Shown: positions 44,374 through 56,044 of the stretch, in pieces
Position numbering within the stretch: position 1 is the first letter of the stretch
Layout of the letters: every line of letters starts with the position of its first letter
Source of the DNA: Owenia fusiformis
Lineage: Eukaryota; Annelida; Polychaeta; Sabellida; Oweniidae
Direction: 5' to 3'
DNA length: 64,000 nt
NCBI GenBank assembly: GCA_903813345.2
Contig: CAIIXF020000011.1
Location: 28,326,166-28,390,165, forward strand
Notes under the pieces: model-generated
What the model was told of the DNA's origin: nothing
The model's input: only the letters and a program-made list of their open reading frames with translations
Databases searched by the model: none
Program-made: the position numbers and the translations under genes

Positions 44374-45001
44374 TTGATGGATGAGGAAAAAAAATATTTC
44401 ATTGATCTAGTACACTGGTGATCCACTCGATTACGCTGGTTACCAAAACGAACCGTTTTGGTAACAAAATGTCGGAACGTCGAAGGCACGATTTTTCTTT
44501 TTTTCTTATTTCACGCGTTGTAGGCAGAATCCCCGCGACGTTTTTTCTCACAAAGTACATCAGTATCATATGTTTTAGAAAATGTACATGTTTGCGAAAA
44601 AATAGCTCAGAGGACAACAGAATCGTCGATTTACTTCCTCACTTAAGTTACATAAACGGTTTTTCGAAAAACAGTTAAGATCTGCACTTTTAACCCAAAC
44701 CGTTTATGTAACTTAAGTGAGGAAGTAAATCGACGATTCTGTTGTCTTCTGAACTATTTGTTCGCAAATATGTACACTTTCTTAAACATATGATACTGAT
44801 ACACGTTTGTGTTAAAAAATGTCGTGGGAATTCTGCCTACAACGTGTTAAATAAGGAAACGAGAAAAATCGTACCTTCCGGATGTTCCGACATTTTGTTA
44901 CCAAAACGGTTCGTTTTGGTAACCAGCGTAATCGAGTGGATCACCAGTGTAGTACGTACGCCAGTTTTACGAAAGAGGGCGCTTATTATGTTTAATGCAT
45001 G
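44374..45001 (+). pseudogene. SLC22 gene exon 6, interrupted
   Basis: The first part (44374-44412) encodes LMDEEKKYFIDLV, then come 537 bp of palindromic element and one extra TAGTA; the second part (44955-45001) encodes RTPVLRKRALIMFNA with donor GCATG|GTAAGT. Removing 44413-44954 gives a perfect 86-nt exon with the R-T-P-x-L-R-K-R segment that leads into TM7 in SLC22 transporters. Skipping the exon would shift the frame. Confidence 0.88.
44413..44949. mobile_element. 537-bp foldback element inserted in SLC22 exon 6
   Basis: Palindromic over nearly its whole length (centre about 44680). Ends CACTGGTGATCCACTCGATT and its exact inverse, flanked on both sides by TAGTA, a 5-bp target-site duplication. 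The arms hold ATGTCGGAACGTCG, a CACGCGTTGTAGGCAGAAT-type segment and GAGGAAGTAAATCGACGATT. No transposase. The close match of its outer arms and the intact target duplication indicate a fairly recent insertion. Diverged relatives are at 41070 and 48725. Confidence 0.93.
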
Positions 45002-45007
45002 GTAAGT

Positions 45008-45174
45008 TAATCAAGACTCGGTCGCATTTGCTCTAAGACGGGTGTATGGCGTAGCCTCACTTAATCGATATAGAAAGTCTACATCATACTGCTTATCCCT
45101 GTACACATTTCTCTTGAATCTGGGAAGCTACGGCCTTCGTATGATTGTCGTAGATCAAGTGTGACTGGCATTAG
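45008..45174. mobile_element. MITE family 1 copy in SLC22 intron 6
   Basis: Ends ACTCGGTCGCATTTGCTCTA and GTAGATCAAGTGTGACTGGC, inner TCTACATCATACTGCTTATC. Orientation as in the 52911 copy and opposite to the 20435 and 22776 copies. Confidence 0.72.
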
Positions 45175-45294
45175 ACTGTATGTAGGCTCTCAGAATGGGT
45201 ATTTTTTAGAAACTAATATATATTATGCTTGACAGGCTGACTTATAACATCCGAATGGATTTCACAAAACGATGAGAGACCTTTCATATTTTAG

Positions 45295-45509
45295 GTTTGT
45301 GGTTTCTATGGTATACTTTGGACTCTCTCTTAATACATCTAATCTTGGTGGGGATCCCTATATTAACTTCCTCATATCGGGAGTCATCGAGATCCCGTCA
45401 TACTTTATGGCACAATTTCTGTTCTGGAAGCTGGGAAGAAGGTATTCTCTGTGTGGGGTTTTATTATTTGGTGGTGTTGCGTTACTTTGCATCATGGCCG
45501 TGCCTAAAG
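45295..45509 (+). CDS. SLC22 gene exon 7
   Basis: 215 nt, acceptor ATATTTTAG|, donor TAAAG|GTAAGT, leaves phase 1. Encodes TM7 (FVVSMVYFGLSLNTSNLGG), TM8 (INFLISGVIEIPSYFMAQF), the LGRRYSL loop (second-half counterpart of the G-R-R signature) and TM9. Confidence 0.92.
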
Positions 45510-45545
45510 GTAAGTGATGTTTACAATCTAATTATTAGACATATA

Positions 45546-46019
45546 CAGGGTGAGCCAAAAAAGGCAACCCAAACAAATGTTAATAACTCAGTCATCCAGC
45601 ATGGGTTTAAACTCATATTTAATACAATTGTACCTTCTTTAATGTACTTTCATTCTGATCATTCATTTGTTCTCGCTCCTGGAGGCAAACTTGAACGTGT
45701 CGGGTGAAGTAGCTCTGACTACACGCTCACAGATATCTTGTGTGATGGCTCTCATGTTACTCTTGTTTTAACTCTCTGATGCTTCTAGGGTTGTTAGTGT
45801 AGACTATAAAATTCCTTGGGTTCATATTTGGTGATTTTGTCATGTTTTGACAGTTTGAGAACATTTTGTAAAATTGCCCTAAAATAGACCAATGAAACTT
45901 ACTTACTAGAATGAAAAAAAAAATTTGACAATGTTAAATTGTGCTAAATATGACTTTAAACCCATGCTGGATGACTGAGTTATCAACATTTGTTTGAGTT
46001 ACTTTTTTTGGCTCACCCT
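45546..46019. mobile_element. Mariner-like MITE in SLC22 intron 7
   Basis: The left arm CAGGGTGAGCCAAAAAAGGC with TAATAACTCAGTCATCCAGC matches the inverse of the right arm (GGATGACTGAGTTATCAAC, TTTTGGCTCACCCT). The arms are about 85 bp and the 5' flank is TA. The interior has no transposase. Confidence 0.8.
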
Positions 46020-46190
46020 AATATTTGTATTAGTAATACAAATAGTATGAACTAGTTAGTTTGTTCCACCGGAGGACACTTCAATACAAATTGATTTAGA
46101 ATTAATGATATTGATAAACCAACCATCGTTGTACCTCAAATCAGTGACATTAATATAGTTTTGTTCATATTTTTAATGCCAATTTTCAAG

Positions 46191-46372
46191 GTATGATTTT
46201 ATTGAACATCACAATGTCCATGACTGGCAAGTTTATGGTATCTGCTGCATTTGGAATGGTGTACAACTTTGCAGCTGAGATTTTCCCGACACAAATTCGG
46301 AACATTGGGGTTGGAGCATCATCCATGTTTGCTCGTATAGGTGGCATTTTGGCCCCTTATATAGGCCTCTTG
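46191..46372 (+). CDS. SLC22 gene exon 8
   Basis: 182 nt, acceptor ATTTTCAAG|, donor TCTTG|GTAGGT, leaves phase 0. GMILLNITMSMTGKFMVSA (TM10), AAEIFPTQIRNIGVGASSMF (the E-x-F-P-T-x-x-R-N motif of SLC22), RIGGILAPYIGLL (TM11). Confidence 0.93.
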
Positions 46373-47129
46373 GTAGGTTGACTGAAATCCATGGAATCAG
46401 AATAACTTACATATATGCTGATTCACTTTAAAGGTTGACGCATATCGTTTAGCAAATCGAACGCCTGTTTTTGGTGTTGCTCACCGTTTAGTATAAAAGG
46501 CACGATCCGGGATAAAACTCAAGGGTATACCAGGTTTGAGGTCGTGGTGTAAACACCTCTACCTGTTTTTGTAGCAATAGTATAGAATAGATCGTCATAC
46601 ATTTATAAAATAGAGATTTTTGTTTTGACAAATCAATTTCACATTTTATTGGGGAAGTTTAGGACCTTCTATTTGTGAGTAATAGGAGCATTTGACATCT
46701 AAACCCCATCACGTATTAGCACACAACATGGCTTATAAAATGTCCTACAAATGAAGCAAGGCAGTTTGAACGAATACAAGGATTTATGTTGGCTGATGTA
46801 CATGCATCCTTTGGATAATTCACTCTCTTGTTGACAGAAACATTGTAGAATATCATTTTATCTACAAGACGATTTCAATAAACTAGAATTTACAAAACTC
46901 CCCTATTTTTTAAAAATGGACTGATCCAGCTGACTCGCCATATTGTTTTTGTCCGGGAAACTTGACGTAATCCTTTAAACTTTAACGATCCTGTGGTTCA
47001 GTTTTAGTGAAAATTCATCCCCTTGAAATCTCACAATCGATCCTGTCATTTCACCGATGCCCGAACTGTCAAATTATTTATTTTCATATTTAAACCAAAT
47101 CCATAGTGTTGAGTCCTACTCCACTTATA

Positions 47130-47273
47130 TGCCTTGGTCACATTTTCCCCGATTTTAACTACTGCGCCCGGCCGATTGAGTATTTTGTTCAAAATTGAAT
47201 ACAATATTGAACAAAACACTCAATCGACCGGGCGCTAGCCGATGGATCGGAGCAAATGTGACCCAGGCATTAG
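47130..47273. mobile_element. MITE family 2 copy, inverted relative to 33328
   Basis: Same 145-bp palindrome as 33328-33473 read on the other strand: TGCCTTGGTCACATTTTCCC at the left, GCAAATGTGACCCAGGCATT at the right. In intron 8 of the SLC22 gene. Confidence 0.8.
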
Positions 47274-47699
47274 AATATAGTTGAGAGAGCACGTGCTCAT
47301 GATTGTCCATGTGATCATATCTTGCAATTTGATTGGACATCATATAATGGGGGATCCCGAATAAGATAGAATATGAAAGAATTAAGGGAGCTACTCACTT
47401 CTTTGGTACGTGTATGTAGTATACGTCAATTATATTTGTCCTAAATAGCGTGTTCTGATTGGCTGGAATTGGACACACCTTGCCTAGCTATGTGTGAATT
47501 GGTCAAATAATGGTAGCCTATACACCCAAATGACCGACGGCGCGCTACACTGCTAAATACAACGCCTTTTTACCCAATCCATTTTTGAACACCCTGTAGA
47601 CCCAACGCCCAACGCCTTTTTACCCAAACCCGACATCTATTCTTGCTTTTATTAAACATCTTAATGCGTCATTCTTAATCGTTTATACAATTAGCTTAA

Positions 47700-47825
47700 A
47701 TAATATCACATTACAACAAATCAGCACTTGTCACATCACCTTCACTCTTCCCCGCAGCTGTCATCACACATCAGTACTTGTCACATCACCTTCACTCTTC
47801 CCTGCAGCTGTCATCACACATCTTC
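47700..47825. repeat. Short tandem duplication in SLC22 intron 8
   Basis: A unit of about 61 bp (ACATCAGTACTTGTCACATC, ACCTTCACTCTTCCCTGCAG, CTGTCATCACAC) occurs twice side by side at about 47706 and 47767, nearly identical. It does not touch the exon 9 acceptor. Confidence 0.75.
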
Positions 47826-47898
47826 GACTTTAAGGGCGTTGAATAGAGTTTCTGACGCTATTTAATTATATCAAAATGTTGTTTTATCATTCTTCCAG

Positions 47899-48117
47899 CA
47901 AAACACCAACAGGGCTATACCCAATGCCATATTTGGTGCTCTGGCATTAGTGGCAGGTGTACTGGTACTCCTTCTGCCTGAGACAAGAGATAGAGATCTA
48001 CCAGAGACGATAGATGATGCTGAGAACTTTGCAAAGTTTAAAACTGATTACGAAATTGAAAAACACCGAAGTGAAAATAATGAAGCTGGTCTACCATTAC
48101 AAGCAGTCACAATCTGA
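47899..48117 (+). CDS. SLC22 gene exon 9 and stop
   Basis: 219 nt, acceptor TTCTTCCAG|. AIPNAIFGALALVAGVLVLL (TM12), LPETRDRDLPETIDDAENF (conserved after TM12), then a charged tail ending QAVTI and TGA. The final T-I is hydrophobic and might act as a PDZ-type end, but this is only a possibility. Confidence 0.92.
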   Translation, partial: QNTNRAIPNAIFGALALVAGVLVLLLPETRDRDLPETIDDAENFAKFKTDYEIEKHRSENNEAGLPLQAVTI

Positions 48118-48724
48118 ATGATTATGAATCGATACATAAAAACTAATCCTGAATATATGAAACGAAACCTATACTTACTAAGATTCCCCTATCTAATTAA
48201 ATAGTTTGGTTTAGTTCTTTAATTCCACGCTAGCCATTGATAGCAAAAACTCAGGTGATCACGTCGTTTAGTGTTTAGTATGCGCATATTTTAACCACGA
48301 GACAGTCTTGAAAACTTTACACAATGACATTTAAAGATGTACGATGTTAATTCATCAACAGAAGAAAATATCAAAGTGTGCAACAGATTGTCTTGGTCTT
48401 GGAATGAATATTTCGCAGCCAAGTTATTTTTCTTTAAGTATGAGCTTTCCTGATGGCGGCGGGTAAAATATACATATTTACATCATGTTATCGTATCACT
48501 TTGAGGAGAAAAATAAAACATATTTTCACTAATTTTCAGTCGTCGATGTTACTGCTGGCTATCATCATATTTTCTAATGGTGAGAATCAAAATCATTTTC
48601 CATGGCAATTTGGACTTGATATATATAGGTTATTTACTGGGAGGGATTGAATATGGGTTTTATTCCGAGGGACAATATGATATTGACCGAAGGGTAATAT
48701 GGTATTGACCGAGGGAGCGCAGCT

Positions 48725-49075
48725 CGATCCGTTTCGGTAACAAAATGTCGGAGCCTCGAAGTTACGATTTTTCTTTTTTCCTTATTTCACGAGTTGTAGG
48801 CAGAATTCGCACAACTAAACATTTTCATCACTAACGTATGCCATTATCATATAAGAAAATCTACACGTTTGCGAAGAAATAGTTCAGAAGACAACAGAAT
48901 GCGTTTTTGAATTCTGTCATCCCACGAACTATTTTGTGTGAAATCACTTGAATTTCCAGAGACATATTTGTGCCGAAAGATTTGGATGGTTAATGCATCT
49001 CGAGATAATCAAGGAAAATGAAAAATCTTACCGAACTTTCCGACCGGAAGCGTAGCCATCTTGTTACCTTGGAAT
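48725..49075. mobile_element. Third copy of the exon-6 foldback family
   Basis: Left CCGTTTCGGTAACAAAATGTC, CACGAGTTGTAGGCAGAATT, AGTTCAGAAGACAACAGAA. Then an inverted half with TTCTGTCATCCCACGAACTA, GTGCCGAAAGATTTGGATGG and GCCATCTTGTTACC. Diverged and lacking clear ends. Just 3' of the SLC22 gene. Confidence 0.65.
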
Positions 49076-49079
49076 CTGA

Positions 49080-52000
49080 TGCTGGAATCTCTGCCAAAAA
49101 TCATATTATTTTGTCATGGACTAGGGTTCTGATGAATGAGATATCATCATATTTTGCCTCATTATGCTATTAGGGAAACAGAAGCTAAGCAATCTACCTC
49201 CTTAAGTAGGATCATTAAGGACCTAAAACTATAGTTCATCTTTGGATCCCTCGGTTAAACTCTCGATGAGATTGTCATCATGCAGCTATTAAAGCAACAG
49301 GGTCCAGCGATATTACGAATGAGAACCCCATTTGCTGTCATTTGAAGATTAGATCAACAGATAAGATCGATAATTGAGTCAAAAGTTGACCATCACTCGG
49401 CAGTTGGTGCCCATTGAAATTCTCAGCAATGGGCAATAAAATTTATTCAAATGCTAATTGGGTCATTATTTCAGCTGACGCAGACGGTACCGTCAGATAT
49501 AACGAATGCACCTTTCGCTCTTGAAAGTTCGGACCTTCATGCACTATACATATACTTATCTAGGAATTTCTACATCACGAAATACACGTTTTCGAACGGA
49601 AATCTTCAAGGAGGATCGCTACCTCAAAGCATGACTGACTACATGCGAATGCCAGCCACTTTCAATAGCTTTGGGAATTGAAATTTTGTGATTTTCTTAC
49701 ACGGGAAACTAAATACTGGCCATTCTAGGAAAGTAAGCGGACAAAACCAGGGTGAGTTGATTTATTAAAGGCAGAATCAGATCTATGGGGTGACAAAATT
49801 ACAAGCAACATGTACAATTGACCTACCAATCTGGCCTAACAATGTCAAATAAAATTAAGATTCACGATATTTTATACATTGGTGAAGTTATTATGAATTC
49901 AAAGTTCAAAAATGGATGAAATATGTTTAAATTCTCCCAAGAAATAAGAATGGTAACCATTTTTTATATAAAAATAATACATTATTGCAAAAATCGTTAG
50001 TTTTCCCGAAATAAAGTGTGCACTTTTTGGATTTTTAGAAAATAGACATGAAAAGGTTTTGTTAGGCTGCTCGCTAGATCTGATTCTCTCTTTAAATTGA
50101 CGGTTGTTAATCTGAGAATCTGGGCAAAACTTCGTTTCACTATCCGCCTTCTTGAGAAAGGTTTCTGGGAAACTTACTCTCTTGAAATTAAGCATCGATA
50201 AGTTGGACATTAACACTCAGATCAAAATTCAATTTTTTTCTTCTTAAAGCCCGGGAAATTTCCAGTCTCTGAAACCTTTTATTGGAATTATTTATCCGTC
50301 AGCGATTGTTTGTATTTTGTATTTTTGTGTTTGTTAAAAAATAAATATTTATCAGGAATATTGGCTAGGGGGGGGGGGGGGGGGGGTTGGCCCACCCTGT
50401 AGTTTCCAACAGGTAGTGATTATTTCGGCTCTTAGGCCAACATATTAAGGAATATACGAAATTTTATATAATTGATATAAATATCTCAAAAGTGAAAATA
50501 AATTGAACACGGTCTCAAAAGTGATTCGAGTTGTATCCGGTCTCGACAAGGAAAAGATCAATACCAGAAAGGGAAGTGGCGTTTCGTTTAGTGGATGAGC
50601 TGCGCGCGCACGCATAAATGTGATTATCCAATATAATTAGGGGAGGGCTATTTGAAATAGTTTTTGGTCTCAGGCGCGACCCAGGGCTGTTGTCTTAAGG
50701 ACATTTCGTTGAAAATGAGCCATTCGGCTGATAATTGGTAAGAGTTTGCGATCTTATAATGTATAACTGTTACTCAGACACATATTTTGACACGATTCTG
50801 TTGGAAATAAGCTTTGAACCGAGAGATATTCACGATTGATATGCACATTTTTGATTGTGCCATTGCTTTTCCATTGCACAATCCATGTATTGATAGAAGA
50901 AACATTAATAATGCAGATTGGTTTACCTTCAATACATGGCAGACACTACATATCGGTCTATTAATACCAGTTTGTGCCTTAAATAGTTTTATATTTCCAT
51001 CCACGGCCTGGAGCCTGGGTGTGTTTGTCTCTTATGTGTATGCTTGTGCATGGACTTCTAATCACTAGCAGAATTTAACATGATGCAAACTCGACATTAT
51101 AACTCATGCTGTAACATTTTGACTTCGCTGGAAAACAATAGGAATTATTTTTCTCGCCAATCAATCATGAATCACAATCAAAATTTCAGAATGATCAATC
51201 AGGCAATTCTCCAAATCAAGTTATAACATTATATGATATTCAGCAAGAAGTCTGGTAGAAATACAGAATATTTAAACATCAAAGCTGAAAGTTAAAAGCT
51301 AATCTGTCAATGTTCTGTCTGCAAAAGAGCGTTTACATTTGACACAATAACAGACTGAGGCTTTGAAATCTAGGATTCCCCAGGAAAATATGACGTCATA
51401 CTAATTAGCATAAGGATTTCCCTATTGGTTTGGGTCCAGCCTTGTTCGAAAACACAATCCATAAATACATGCTAATTTCTAAGGAGATAGGAAGTGTATA
51501 GCGTGTTTATCGATTTTGTTTAAAGATTTAATCAATTAACAAATTGTTTAAGTGGATAAAGTGGTCACACTTGCTTCAATTCATAGCGTAATCGACGGAT
51601 AGAAACTGACCGAATTCCCGATATCCTACCCCGTATTACTGTAGGCTATAAGCACAGTGACATACAGAGGGCGCTATCACAAACAAGTACTGCACGAACC
51701 GATAAATTCCCGGGTATTGTAACGCCCTTGGTCTCGATGGATACTATACTTAGCAAAAATTAAAGTCAATGACCCATAACATATTTATAATCATTTTCTG
51801 AGCGTTCATATACCCCTTTAACAATAAAAAAGATTTATGGAATATGTAAAAGACATTTTTAATATAGACCGTCAGTGGGAGTCTACCTTTAATTACACAT
51901 ATAACATTTTTATTTTCAAATTAAGGGTTCTTTTAAGGTAAAACCAATTACCAGAGATCATTAAACTCAATTTCCAACGAAATTCAACGATTATAGGGTG
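49080..52000. other. Intergenic, no gene recognised
   Basis: AT-rich sequence with a poly-G run at about 50370-50388. Plus-strand open frames at 49451-49681 and 50814-51068 show no recognisable domains. Confidence 0.4.
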
Positions 52001-52019
52001 AGTTTTGAATATAAGACTA

Positions 52020-52100
52020 CTCGATTTTGACCCATCTTGCTTCATCAAGCTTCGGACCTATCCTCAGAACGTAGTGATTGAGCGTGGGAACCTACGATGA
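52020..52100 (+). repeat. Stray LINE-type 3' segment
   Basis: CATCTTGCTTCATCAAGCTT, CGGACCTATCCTCA and GAACGTAGTGATTGAGCGTG match the minus strand of 61336-61405, downstream of a LINE reverse-transcriptase end. The same segment therefore occurs in opposite orientations 9 kb apart. Confidence 0.6.
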
Positions 52101-52262
52101 TTTTGACCATGCAGTGCGACAATATATCAGCCGACGCCTCTACAGAGGTCACTATGATAATGTAGAAAAGGGCTTTCCAATGGTATCAAACATTTAAAGT
52201 GACCATTGCCATTGCACTCCAGGGTGTTCGAATGCTGTATGGCACAACCCTACTTGTAAACC

Positions 52263-52869
52263 TTAAAGGAATATTCCTTGCCAAACCATCTCTCTCCTCA
52301 TATGGTAGCTATAACCATATATATGCTTGCCATGTTTAGCAAAACACGCAAAAATGTTTTGATATGGTCAAATTTGATCACTTAGAAATGTGATGCTCAA
52401 TTCCAGTAAGCTGCCATCTTTTAAAATTTCACACAGGAAGTGATGTCATCGACTCTCAACTTTGCATATAGCATTAGGTGAGGAGCTATTAAGAATTACA
52501 AAACCAGCTAAATATTCTTTTTCAACTTTGTATCTTATTTAATCCTTCTGAAAATCTCTTCTTTTATTCTAAGTTGACAAGCCCTGAAAATATTTTTGAA
52601 CAGAAAGTAATCATCACTTGTCTAGAAGTGATTTTGTGCTACTTTCCTATACTGTTTTGGGCAAGGTTATAGAAGTTGAGAGTTGATGACATCACTTCCT
52701 GCAAGAAATCTTAAAAGATGGCAGCTCACTGGAAATAAGCACTAGATTTTTAAATGATCAATATTGACCATATTAAAACATTTTCCCATGTTTTGCTAAA
52801 TATGGAAACTATATATGATTATAGCTACCATATCAAGAGAGAAAGGGTCTGGCAAGGAATATTCCTTTA
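52263..52869. mobile_element. Foldback MITE (607 bp)
   Basis: Ends TTAAAGGAATATTCCTTGCC and GGCAAGGAATATTCCTTTAA. The arms extend over about 200 bp, including AGCTGCCATCTTTTAAAATT / TCTTAAAAGATGGCAGCT and GAAGTGATGTCATCGACTCT with its inverse. Terminal AGGAATATTCCT is itself palindromic. Confidence 0.82.
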
Positions 52870-52910
52870 AATGCCTTTGTAAACTCCAACGTTCGCTCTC
52901 AATTCAGCAT

Positions 52911-53086
52911 TTAAGCCTCAGTCACATTTTCTCTACGGCGTCCATATGGCGGCCGTAGCTCCACAAAATTGATATAGAAAATCTACATCGTACTGGTCAT
53001 CCCTATATTTTATACTGCATATTACTCTCGAATTTGGGAAGCTACGGCCGCCGTACGTTGCCGTAGATCAAATGCGACCGAGTGGG
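52911..53086. mobile_element. MITE family 1 copy (intergenic)
   Basis: TTAAGCCTCAGTCACATTTT, CTACGGCGTCCATATGGCGG at the left; GAAGCTACGGCCGCCGTACG, GTAGATCAAATGCGACCGAG at the right. Closest to the 45008 copy. Confidence 0.75.
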
Positions 53087-56023
53087 ATACTTTTAATCGG
53101 ACTGGTGTTAGTCCACCACATTTTACAGTATAATAGCTAGAAGATTTATAGCGTTACTTGTGGAATTTTATTCTAAACAGTCATCTTTGAACGACTTTAA
53201 ACAACATTTTCCGTCACCAATTTTCCCGACATGAAAAGTAAAATTGACTTAACGGTCCGAGTCAGAAATTTCGATTCAAGTACTATTGAACCTCGACTTT
53301 ACAATGGAAACTTCCCTTTTCACATTCGACTGGCCTGTTAAGGGCAATGTGCATGTCTACAATAAAAGTTATAACAGTTTTTAAATGGTGAACCCTACCT
53401 CATAAATGTCGGTAGAATGCCCCTGGGGCTATTACACATTTTGTCCTCATTTATATATCTTACCCGTTCATTCCTTTGAAACCAACAAGAATCTAGTACC
53501 CTACGTGACAGAGCCTTGCACCAATGTAGGTAAAGCTCTTTAGCAAAATGAAAATATTGGAAAGGAAGAGGACCGAGCCAAGAAAGGAATAATTCATTAA
53601 GAGAAAAATAAGAACGTAAATTAAGAACATAACAAATCGTTAGCTATTATGTACATTATCTTGTGGAGCACATAATTATCATTTAAGGCTAATTTCAACT
53701 TTTTTATACAGTGCTCAGTGTCCTTATCCAGACCATATACGTAATCATCTGATAACAGTTTGTGAATCAAGTATATCTACCTTTCAAGTGCCATTAAACT
53801 GTAAAGAAATATTCGCTTTTTCCAAAACTTTTTTTCCAAAATCCAAATGCAAAATTAATATCAATGTCGGGAAAGACATGGCCACGAGACTGTTTCTTTA
53901 ATTTCATTGGTTTGAATCTGGCGGTTTGTTATCTTTTAACATTGTATCACTTTGACCTATATTTTTCCGAAGTTATGACCTAGCTAATAATGAAATAAGA
54001 AACAATTGGGTTAACAACATTCTGATAACATTTTTTGGAAAACTCATTGCATAAGCGACTGCATGGTAACTTTTCCAAGCGACGCAGCAGCGACTGCGAC
54101 CGAAAACTTGTAAACTTGTTCGCACGGACATCGCATTCATTAGCTACATAAATGGATGAGAATTCAGAATTAATCAATTCTACTGATCATAAAATTTACT
54201 GTGCTATTAAAAGTCATGCCAATTTAGATTCACCTTAATTTGGAAACATTACTTTTGAGCCCCTAAAAGTGTCTTGTTTTACTATCTCATTTGACACGCC
54301 CCATTAATGATGAAGATCGCAAGGAGGTCGCAGCTTCTTTTATCTTCATGTTTTCGCACACACAGGTAGGGATACGTTAAGATTTTTACAGTTTCAAATA
54401 AGATTATTTCGGATTATTTCAGACTTTGTTTTTGTCAGAGCTATGGAAATTAAACTTAAATTTTGTTAAATTTGATAGATGCGTTTGTGAATTATTATGC
54501 AAAATTAACCCCCTGCTGAGACTGAGGTACAATACCACTTACTTGGCCTTTTGTTTACTCATCGTATCTAGGGAAAGTATTCCATTTTGAAGAATGTTTG
54601 GGTGTTGGATGGTGTATAAATGGGACATATTAGGATGCAATGTACCTCTTTGCTGGTAATAAGTGAGCACAGACTCTAGGCATTAGATAAAAGCAGAAAA
54701 CTGAATTATTTTTTGGTAGATATTGATGAGATGGGGGGGTTGGCTGTTGGCTGGGTCATGTTAATTTTCCACTTCCATGTTAAAAATCGCTACGCGCGTG
54801 AACAATCCAGCGGTTCTTTTGATTTTCGTGGGATATTTTTTCAAGACTTTTTCTGAGGTAAGTTTAAGGAAATCTGTCTAATTGTCTTTTAATATGAGTG
54901 AAATCAATGGGCTAGGATTTTTTATTTTATTCTCAAACTTTGTCAATTCACCATGTAATCCTATGGCAGGAAAGAAGGTTGTTTCAGTTCTACCTGAGAG
55001 TCAAAATAAGTATCCTAACAAAAACAAGTCGTTATCATGAAAAGAAAACAAGTGGCAATATGTACGAAGGAACTTATATAATCATAGTTTTTTCTTTTCA
55101 GAGCAAAATTTTAGGTCAAGTGAAACGATTGTCATGTGACGCTTGAAATTTGCCGCAAATTGTATATATTTGGAACAAGTTACATTTACCTTAATTATCA
55201 AGAATTCTGGAAAAAAGCCTCAAAATCAGAGTTTCGCTGGTAATATGGGATCTAGTTTACGAAGATAAACTGGTTAACTAAACATCGGTAAATTAAAACA
55301 AAATGATCATGATGATAAGAGAACTCATTGATAGTGGCGAAAGTCCAAGAATGGCATAAATGATATAGATTTTACGTTTTATAGATTGAGGACTATTATT
55401 GTTGTCAATATAGTTACATGTGTAGATGACCTAGATAATTGATACATGAGTACATTTATTGCTATATATACGTCACCCTACTACACCAGAGTGTACAGGT
55501 ACATTGTACATAGTCGACTCGTACGCTTACACATTTGCACACGCGCAACGTCCAGCGTCTGAAGTCCAGACAGAGAATCCAAAATTCAAACAAAAACACA
55601 TGTTATGACTTTCAAGTGTTTTAATAAAATATGAACAATTATTTACATTGGTTGTGATTAAATATCTAAGATAAAGATTATCAAACTCACGAATGAACGT
55701 AAGTACTAAAAATCAACAACTTATCTCAGTAACTTACATAAACTTACAGGGAAAACATAAAACTGAGTCACTGACTGCCAAGCAAGCATTTTCGGAAAGA
55801 AATGGCGAATTATTTTTGCTCACACAATCCAAAATTCTATCAGGTAAATGGTAGCAAGAGCAAAACACAGGTCTTCAAAACGTTGGATAGATAAGCCCAT
55901 GACATTTCTGTGTAGGTACATATATATTCAGATAGTATTGTTATCTGTTAACAGGGCCTTTCAGCAACAAAACATAAACAGTTTGAAAGCCACAGGGCAA
56001 GAACATTGTAAGGATATTCAAAG
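53087..56023. other. Intergenic, no gene recognised
   Basis: No recognisable exon or repeat family. This is the 5' flank of the second SLC22 gene; the SLC22 pair lies about 7.9 kb apart from stop to start. Confidence 0.4.
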
Positions 56024-56044
56024 ATGGGTGTACCAGTAAAAACC

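Larger units (their letters stand above)
37407..48117 (+). pseudogene. SLC22-family organic-ion transporter, nine exons, exon 6 split by an insertion
   Basis: Nine GT-AG exons total 1650 nt (549 residues plus stop) once the 537-bp insertion plus one copy of its target duplication are disregarded. The product is an MFS transporter of the SLC22 class: N-terminal YQAWVLFLMG (TM1), a large glycosylated outer loop with N-L-S, N-V-S and N-E-T sequons and several cysteines, FYYDTSQY-type sequence before WNLVCDRKW, the signature GQLSDRFGRRP after TM2, PESPRWL after TM6, and a PET-RDLPETIDDAE tail after TM12. SLC22 proteins move organic cations, anions or zwitterions through the plasma membrane; the substrate cannot be told here. 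The insertion after residue about 329 brings in-frame stops, so this allele is probably inactive unless the insertion is polymorphic. A paralogue begins at 56045. Confidence 0.88.

Noticed and set aside
44418-45005. Open frames on both strands in SLC22 exon 6
   Set aside because: All belong to the inserted palindrome; the mirror-image peptides on both strands are explained by its symmetry.
48546-49524. Possible two-exon mini-gene: MLLLAIIIFSN joined by GTGAGA/TTATTTCAG to ADADGTVRYNECTFRS
   Set aside because: Only 27 residues; no conservation evidence, and the longer frame in the second exon does not match the phase.
50370-50388. Poly-G run as a functional G-quadruplex
   Set aside because: Similar G runs occur at 7587 and 43720 inside dispersed repeats; an uninterrupted homopolymer alone does not support a function.
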